Shown here: piece by piece, positions 58,683-64,000 of the stretch
How the letters are laid out: each line of letters begins with the position of its first letter
How positions within the stretch are numbered: the first letter of the stretch is position 1
NCBI RefSeq assembly: GCF_008806325.1
Contig: NZ_WACR01000007.1
Location: forward strand, 124,001-188,000
Direction of reading: 5' to 3'
From: Salibacter halophilus
GTDB taxonomy: Bacteria; Bacteroidota; Bacteroidia; Flavobacteriales_G; Salibacteraceae
DNA length: 64,000 nt
The notes under the pieces: generated by a model
The model's database searches: none
The model's input: only the letters and a program-made list of their open reading frames with translations
Told to the model about the DNA's origin: nothing
Program-made: the position numbers and the translations under genes

Positions 58683-61600
58683 TTACTTAATCATAATTAC
58701 TTTTCCCTGTTTCTCTTTTCTTGTTCTCGATTCATCAAGTGCTGAAATGTAAGATATTCTCCATACATATGAATCCTGAGGTAATGGATTTCCATTCATC
58801 GTACCATCCCATCCAACTCTAATATCATTTGTTTTAAAGACTACTTCACCCCATCGGTTATAGATAACCATGGAGTATTCAATTAAGTCCTGACCTGTTT
58901 CTGCTTTAAATTCATCATTAACACCGTCACCATTAGGTGTAAAAGCGTCAGGAACAAATACTTGATAACAATTATCAAATACAACAGATATTTCATCTGT
59001 AATTGTACCGCATTGGTTAACAGCTTTAACGCGATATGTGCCACCACTTGTTACAGATATAGATCTTGATTGTATAGTATCTTGCCAATAATACTCTGTA
59101 TTAGGGAATCCAGTTTGATCATTTAGTAGCTCTACTACCTGTCCCTCACATGCACGGATTTGGTTCCCAAGCTCTACAACTGGCTGTAGCGCTCTATCAA
59201 GAAGTATAGTATCTCTAATACCCTGACAAGTGCCGTTAATAGCATTTAATTCTACCCAGTATGATCCTTCACTGGTAACAGTGATAGTTCTAGTATTAGC
59301 TCCTGTACTCCATGTATAACTGTATCCTTCAGATTGAATGTTTGGGTTTAAAACAACTGCTTCACCTTCACAAATAAACCCATCATCTCCTAAGTCCGGC
59401 ATAACTGTACCAAATGGAGTAAAATCAACACTTGCTGAATCTACGCATCCATTATTGGGGTTTGTAACAGTTACCGAATATGTACCAAAGTCATCAACCT
59501 GAATTGTGTCAGTAGTTTCTGATGTACTCCAGTTATAACCATATGCAGGACCAATAAGTGCTGGCGTAGCATCCAGTGTTATTGCAAAGTTACTATCCTC
59601 ACAAAGCACTCTATTCCCTCCTAAATTAATTTGCGGAGAAGGTATAATGTTTATGTCTTTAGTATCATCGTTTACGCACCCATTAATATCAGTAACCGTT
59701 ACAGTATAATTTCCTCCTTGAGTCACAAGGATTGATGAATTACCAGAACCAGTTGACCAGTTGTAATCTTCAAAACCACCAGGGGAGAGTACTATATTAA
59801 ATGAAACACCAGAACAAATAGATGTATCTGCTCCTAAATTTGGTTGAGGTAATGGATTTTCAGTTACTCTTACATTATCATCATTAGAGCATCCATTAAC
59901 ATCAGTAACAGTTACAGAATAAGTACTGTCTGATGCTCCAACTGTAATGCTTTGAGAGGTTGCACCCGTGTTCCAGGAATATGCAGTAAATTGACCAGGG
60001 TTAAACACTGTCTGGAAATTATCACCAACACAATAAGCTGTATCGTTACCTAAATCAGGTTCCGGAAGTGGTGACACTACTAAAGTAAAAGTGTCACTAT
60101 TTACACAGCCATTAGTATCAGTAACAGTAACAGAGTAGTCTGTACTCGATGTATTATTAATACTTGAATTAGTTGAAATATTAATAGATTGAGTGCTTTG
60201 ATTATTAAAACTCCATTGATAGCTGACGATACTTCCACCAGCTGTACCAGCATTCAAAGCCTTAGACTGTCCAGCACAAATTGAGTCACTACCTCCAAGA
60301 GATAATGAAGGAATTGGATCCTCAATTACTTGTAATGTATCTGATCCTATACAGCCGAAACCATCAGTAATTTCAACCCATACAGTATCATCCTGTTCAC
60401 TAATATTGTTAACTTGATTAGTTGATCCATCATACCATAAGTAACTACTATAGCCAAAACCAGGATCTACAGGTTGTGAAAAAGTTGTGTTTTCACAGTA
60501 GTATTGGTCAGATCCGATAGAGACTGTAGGTGGTGTTCTGAATGATATATTAATTGTATCGCTGGACGTGCAGCCGCGAGTATTTGTTACGGTTACAGAG
60601 AATGTGCCAGATTGAGCAAAAATGTTTTGTGTAGTATCACCTGTATTCCACGAATATGCTTGCTGATTTGCTGGTGCTGATAGCTGTATACTATCAGTTG
60701 GACAAATAGCAGTATCATTTCCAAGACTAAACTGTTCACCAGGATCAAAGTACACATTAACAGTATCAGATGACAAACATCCATTTTGATCAGTTGTAGT
60801 AACTGAATAATCATTTGACTGACTTACTGCTCTCACCTGATTAGTAGTTGCATCATCCCATGTGTAAGAGGTAAAGCCGCCACCAGCATCAAGAACAGAA
60901 GTTGCTCCGAGGCACAATGTGTCATCTGGCCCAAGGTCGACCTGGGTCACATTAAAGTACTGAACTTCTGTGCTATCACTGTATTGGCAACCTAAAGTAT
61001 CAGTTCCTGTTACAGTGTAAACGCCTGCAGTGTCTGCAATGATACTTTGAGTAGTCTCATTCGTGCTCCAGTTATATGCCGTCAATACAGAATCACCTGT
61101 GATCTCTACAGAGTCTTCAGGACATATAATTTCTGTAGTAGGAACTATATTAACAATTCCAGAACTTGATACCAGGATCGAATCACTCTTTTGACATCCA
61201 TTAGTATCTATAGCAGCCAGTGAATACTCACCAGGCCCGTAACTGATAGATGATCCAGTATCAGGTAACAGGTTCCAATTGTAAGTATCAAAACCGGGAG
61301 TTGAAGCATCAATAACTATTGTGTCATAGTAGCAAATTACAGTATCATTAGGTAGACTAAATGGAATGTCAGGGTAATTCCCTAATGTCAAGGTGTCTGT
61401 GAATTGACACCCGTTTGAGTCAGAAACTACTACTGAGTAGTCATCTGGTGTATTAACTGTAATAGAGCTATCGGTAGAACTGTTACTCCAGCTATATGTG
61501 TCATAGATTGAGGTAGCATTAATAGTTAAGCTATCATAAACACATATAGTATCATCCATTCCCAGATCAAGCGGTTGACTATTAAACTGAATAACATTTA

Positions 61601-63902
61601 CACTGTCGTAGTTCTCACAACCTAACGAATCAGTAGCAGTTACAGAATAAACACCTGCTGCATCAACTGTTGTGGTTTGTGTTACGTCACCGTTACTCCA
61701 AAGATATTGAGTAAATGTTGGTGTAACTTGTAAATCGATTGAGTCGAGTGGACAAATAGAGTCTAACTGACTGAGTAAATCAAAAGTTAGAGAAGTGTCA
61801 ATTGAAATAGTGTCGTATTTTACACATCCATTTGTATCAGTAGCTTCGACTGAAAATTCTCCATATCCAACTGAAGGTGATGAAGCTGTATCTGCTAAAT
61901 GATTCCAGTAATAGGATTCAAAACCTGGATTAGTTGCATCAATAGCAACAGAGTCATAGTAGCAAATGAGTGTGTCATTTGGTAGTGAGTATGGAATATC
62001 AGGATAATGACTCAAGCTAAATGTATCAATGTAAGTACAAGTGTTGCTATCAGTAGCTGTAATTGAGTAGTCACCTGGAGTATAAACTGAAATAGAACTA
62101 TCACTTGAACTAGTACTCCATGCATAATTATCAAAAGTATTACCGGGGCCTATCTCAACACTATCTTCAGCAACACAAATTGTATCATCTACAGGCAGGC
62201 CAAATGCTAACTGAGTATAGTTTGTGATATCAGCAGTATCTGCTGCTGTACACCCAAGACTGTCAGAAATAGTTACTTGATAATTGTTTCCTCCATATCC
62301 AAATATTGTTGGAGTGGTAGCTCCTGTATTCCATGCATAACTGTTAAACGAGCTAGAAACAGCTCCTAATTCAACAGAGTCATTATAACAAATAGCAGTA
62401 TCACTAAGTATAGGGCTAAGTGTTATTAGATCTGATACAACAACGGTAAGGGTGTCTCGATTTCCACAACCGTTGAAATTATCTGAAACAACTTCATAAG
62501 TTGTAGTTTGACTTGGCTTAGCCCAAAAATTATTCCCTGTAACGGTAGCAGTATCGCTAAAGTTAACGCCAGGGTTGATTGCTTCACCAGAAAGCACATT
62601 CCAATTAAATTGATTACCACCAACAACTTCTATAAAAGTTGTATCAGTCTGAGAGCATAAAGTGTCAGGGTTACTCGTACTCGTTATTGTTGTTTTAGGT
62701 AAAACTGTTAAATCAAATTGCAAAATAGAAAGTGCAGGTACCGGACAGGCATCATCTTCTAACTGAACGGTAAAGCTTTTCATGCCTGCTTGAGTAGTTG
62801 GAATATTACCATTTACAGTGATAATGCTCGTGTCATCATTTATGACATTGACATTAGAGTTAGGGAATACGGCATCAACATTGGTGAATGAAATAACCGA
62901 ATCTCCTGTTGGTTGCCCACCCAGTAGTGAATCAGTAAACATTAGCTGGAAGCTAAATGAGTCGCCAGCGCAAACCTCGAGAGAATTCGAATCTAATATT
63001 GTAGTTTGACTACCAACATTCATAAATCCTGGATCGATCATGTATGGAATAGCGTTGTTACAATTTTGCACAACAAATTGGAAATCACGGGTAACGCATC
63101 CAATCAATGAATCTCCACGATATTCACAGACTTCAATAGCAACAACCCAGTTCCCTGGTGCGTTTGCCATACTGGCATCAGGTACAAATGATAATTGTCC
63201 GTTTGTGTTGTTGAAAGTTACAGGAGATGCAGCTCCAAAAGGTTGTGTGGCAGAAAAACCAGCGTTGTAAGTAATAGGGTTTAAGTTATCGCCTAAAGGG
63301 GTTACTAGGTTATATGCTAATGAGTCACCATCTGATTCAACCACGCCCGGATTGAATTCTACATTTTGGCCAACACACACATACGGTATCCCACTATAAG
63401 AGAATGTTGGTGCACTATTCGGACAGGGAATGCTATTGTCTAATGTCGCTGTAACTGAAAAGTCTTCATTAAGCGAATTGGATATATTGTTTGAAGCATT
63501 TCTCGCGGCAAGTGAGTAAGCAAGCTGTAAACTATCACAACCAGCAGGTAGTGTAACTGTAGTTTGATAAACGTACTCAAGCATACCAGGTAAACCTCCT
63601 CCGGCACAATAGCTATTAGGGAGAGCTGTGGCACAAAGTTGAGATATTTCATTAGCGGGACCAGTACTGTTTAATGTGACTGTTTGATTAAAACCACAAT
63701 TAGATGTGATATCAATATCTTCATTATTCCCTAGTGTAGCAGAACCAGAACAATCCTCAAATAATCTTAAAGTAATTTGAAATTGGTTTGGCCCTATACA
63801 TTCGTACTCGATGTTACCACCAGATACGTGAGTAGCCTTCAAGGGGTTGTTGGCTAGTAAAATAAAAAGGGTTATGACAGGTGCAAGTAATAATCGTTTC
63901 AT
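58683..63902 (-). CDS. Giant T9SS type B (gliding-motility-associated C-terminal) repeat protein
   Basis: A 1739-residue exported protein. A signal peptide covers about 1-23 (HVSGG follows, typical for the family). The N-terminal region of about 400 residues has paired Cys and a conserved ATHVSGGNIEYECIG start. Then come about 16 Ig-like repeats of roughly 75-80 residues with the pattern L-G-x-D-T-x-(I/L)-C-x-x-(D/G)...F-x-x-Y-x-W-(N/S)-x-(G/S)-x-T-T-x-(S/T)-I-x-V...G-x-Y-(S/T)-V-T-V-T-D-x-x-G-C. The last 100 residues are the CHU_C/type B sorting domain (VFVPDAFTPNGDGVNDEF...YSMVIYNRWGEVVFKTND...GWDGTMNG...YVWRISY). It probably forms a long surface filament or adhesin. The perfect GGTCAGATCC word at 60506 is the only one in this gene. 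Confidence 0.87.
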   Translation of the reverse strand: MKRLLLAPVITLFILLANNPLKATHVSGGNIEYECIGPNQFQITLRLFEDCSGSATLGNNEDIDITSNCGFNQTVTLNSTGPANEISQLCATALPNSYCAGGGLPGMLEYVYQTTVTLPAGCDSLQLAYSLAARNASNNISNSLNEDFSVTATLDNSIPCPNSAPTFSYSGIPYVCVGQNVEFNPGVVESDGDSLAYNLVTPLGDNLNPITYNAGFSATQPFGAASPVTFNNTNGQLSFVPDASMANAPGNWVVAIEVCEYRGDSLIGCVTRDFQFVVQNCNNAIPYMIDPGFMNVGSQTTILDSNSLEVCAGDSFSFQLMFTDSLLGGQPTGDSVISFTNVDAVFPNSNVNVINDDTSIITVNGNIPTTQAGMKSFTVQLEDDACPVPALSILQFDLTVLPKTTITSTSNPDTLCSQTDTTFIEVVGGNQFNWNVLSGEAINPGVNFSDTATVTGNNFWAKPSQTTTYEVVSDNFNGCGNRDTLTVVVSDLITLSPILSDTAICYNDSVELGAVSSSFNSYAWNTGATTPTIFGYGGNNYQVTISDSLGCTAADTADITNYTQLAFGLPVDDTICVAEDSVEIGPGNTFDNYAWSTSSSDSSISVYTPGDYSITATDSNTCTYIDTFSLSHYPDIPYSLPNDTLICYYDSVAIDATNPGFESYYWNHLADTASSPSVGYGEFSVEATDTNGCVKYDTISIDTSLTFDLLSQLDSICPLDSIDLQVTPTFTQYLWSNGDVTQTTTVDAAGVYSVTATDSLGCENYDSVNVIQFNSQPLDLGMDDTICVYDSLTINATSIYDTYSWSNSSTDSSITVNTPDDYSVVVSDSNGCQFTDTLTLGNYPDIPFSLPNDTVICYYDTIVIDASTPGFDTYNWNLLPDTGSSISYGPGEYSLAAIDTNGCQKSDSILVSSSGIVNIVPTTEIICPEDSVEITGDSVLTAYNWSTNETTQSIIADTAGVYTVTGTDTLGCQYSDSTEVQYFNVTQVDLGPDDTLCLGATSVLDAGGGFTSYTWDDATTNQVRAVSQSNDYSVTTTDQNGCLSSDTVNVYFDPGEQFSLGNDTAICPTDSIQLSAPANQQAYSWNTGDTTQNIFAQSGTFSVTVTNTRGCTSSDTINISFRTPPTVSIGSDQYYCENTTFSQPVDPGFGYSSYLWYDGSTNQVNNISEQDDTVWVEITDGFGCIGSDTLQVIEDPIPSLSLGGSDSICAGQSKALNAGTAGGSIVSYQWSFNNQSTQSINISTNSSINNTSSTDYSVTVTDTNGCVNSDTFTLVVSPLPEPDLGNDTAYCVGDNFQTVFNPGQFTAYSWNTGATSQSITVGASDSTYSVTVTDVNGCSNDDNVRVTENPLPQPNLGADTSICSGVSFNIVLSPGGFEDYNWSTGSGNSSILVTQGGNYTVTVTDINGCVNDDTKDINIIPSPQINLGGNRVLCEDSNFAITLDATPALIGPAYGYNWSTSETTDTIQVDDFGTYSVTVTNPNNGCVDSASVDFTPFGTVMPDLGDDGFICEGEAVVLNPNIQSEGYSYTWSTGANTRTITVTSEGSYWVELNAINGTCQGIRDTILLDRALQPVVELGNQIRACEGQVVELLNDQTGFPNTEYYWQDTIQSRSISVTSGGTYRVKAVNQCGTITDEISVVFDNCYQVFVPDAFTPNGDGVNDEFKAETGQDLIEYSMVIYNRWGEVVFKTNDIRVGWDGTMNGNPLPQDSYVWRISYISALDESRTRKEKQGKVIMIK

Positions 63903-64000
63903 AATCTTCGTGTATCAACTCATTACTTTGGACGCAAAATAATGTTTAACGTTGCTATCTTAAAACTGCAAAATACTAAGAATTACTATTTTTTCATTCG
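63903..64000. other. Upstream region of the T9SS type B gene
   Basis: AT-rich leader on the reverse strand. TTATTTTG (reverse strand, 63935-63942) is one base off TAnnTTTG and is the best promoter candidate. Nothing else is recognised up to the window edge. Confidence 0.3.

Noticed and set aside
499-60515. The word as a Chi or KOPS-type polar site
   Set aside because: Orientation is 13 to 13 over a single 64 kb segment; Chi and KOPS sites are strongly strand-biased along a replichore.

Overview
The window looks like a chromosome segment of a member of the phylum Bacteroidota, probably a marine Flavobacteriales-type organism. Several things point that way: many proteins with type IX secretion (T9SS) C-terminal sorting domains, a T9SS type B (gliding-motility-associated) C-terminus, an S46 dipeptidyl peptidase, the Bacteroidota promoter box TAnnTTTG ahead of many genes, weak or absent Shine-Dalgarno sequences, and Bacteroidota-type gene neighbourhoods (pabB-tilS, yicC-gmk-nadD). 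No rRNA, tRNA, CRISPR array, insertion sequence or prophage was recognised.

Layout. 0-9.4 kb: the start of an exported solute-binding protein (cut by the window edge), pdeM, then two tandem giant T9SS surface proteins that share a nearly identical C-terminal half. 9.6-14.9 kb: hemA, hemC and hemD, with three overlapping reverse-strand outer-membrane barrel paralogues between hemA and hemC. 15-21 kb: a 1752-residue secreted subtilisin with a long repeat array, and an unknown exported protein. 21-33 kb: a mostly reverse-strand block. It holds an EamA transporter, a DUF502 membrane protein and a YjbR protein; a tightly packed run of AsmA-like protein, histidine kinase, hemW, cyclase and Lrp regulator; and trpS, LD-carboxypeptidase, YraN and a pseudouridine synthase. 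33-51.8 kb: mainly forward housekeeping genes: gatC, EamA, long-form GAPDH, lipoprotein-dapF-GNAT-mltG, yicC-gmk-nadD-lnt-hemH, pabB-tilS, a queuosine-precursor transporter, dsbD with a doubled sensor domain, and a GreA/B-like protein. 51.8-64 kb: an S46 peptidase, an unknown acidic protein, a small T9SS protein, an Asp-rich repeat protein, a 705-base gene-free stretch with three hairpins, and a 1739-residue T9SS type B repeat protein.

Functional themes. Haem synthesis is spread across the window (hemA, hemC, hemD, hemW, hemH). Envelope building (mltG, dapF, lnt, LD-carboxypeptidase, dsbD, AsmA-like) and large T9SS surface or secreted proteins make up most of the rest.

The most unusual signal is not a gene. 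The non-palindromic word GGTCAGANCC (mostly YGGTCAGADCC) occurs perfectly at least 26 times, 13 in each orientation, where about 0.5 is expected by chance. It lies inside coding sequences in all five stop-free codon phases, so the DNA word rather than a peptide is conserved. It is dense in housekeeping genes from 23.8 to 55.5 kb and sparse in the giant surface genes. The pattern resembles a DNA uptake sequence or another genome-wide address signal, and I know of none described for Bacteroidota.
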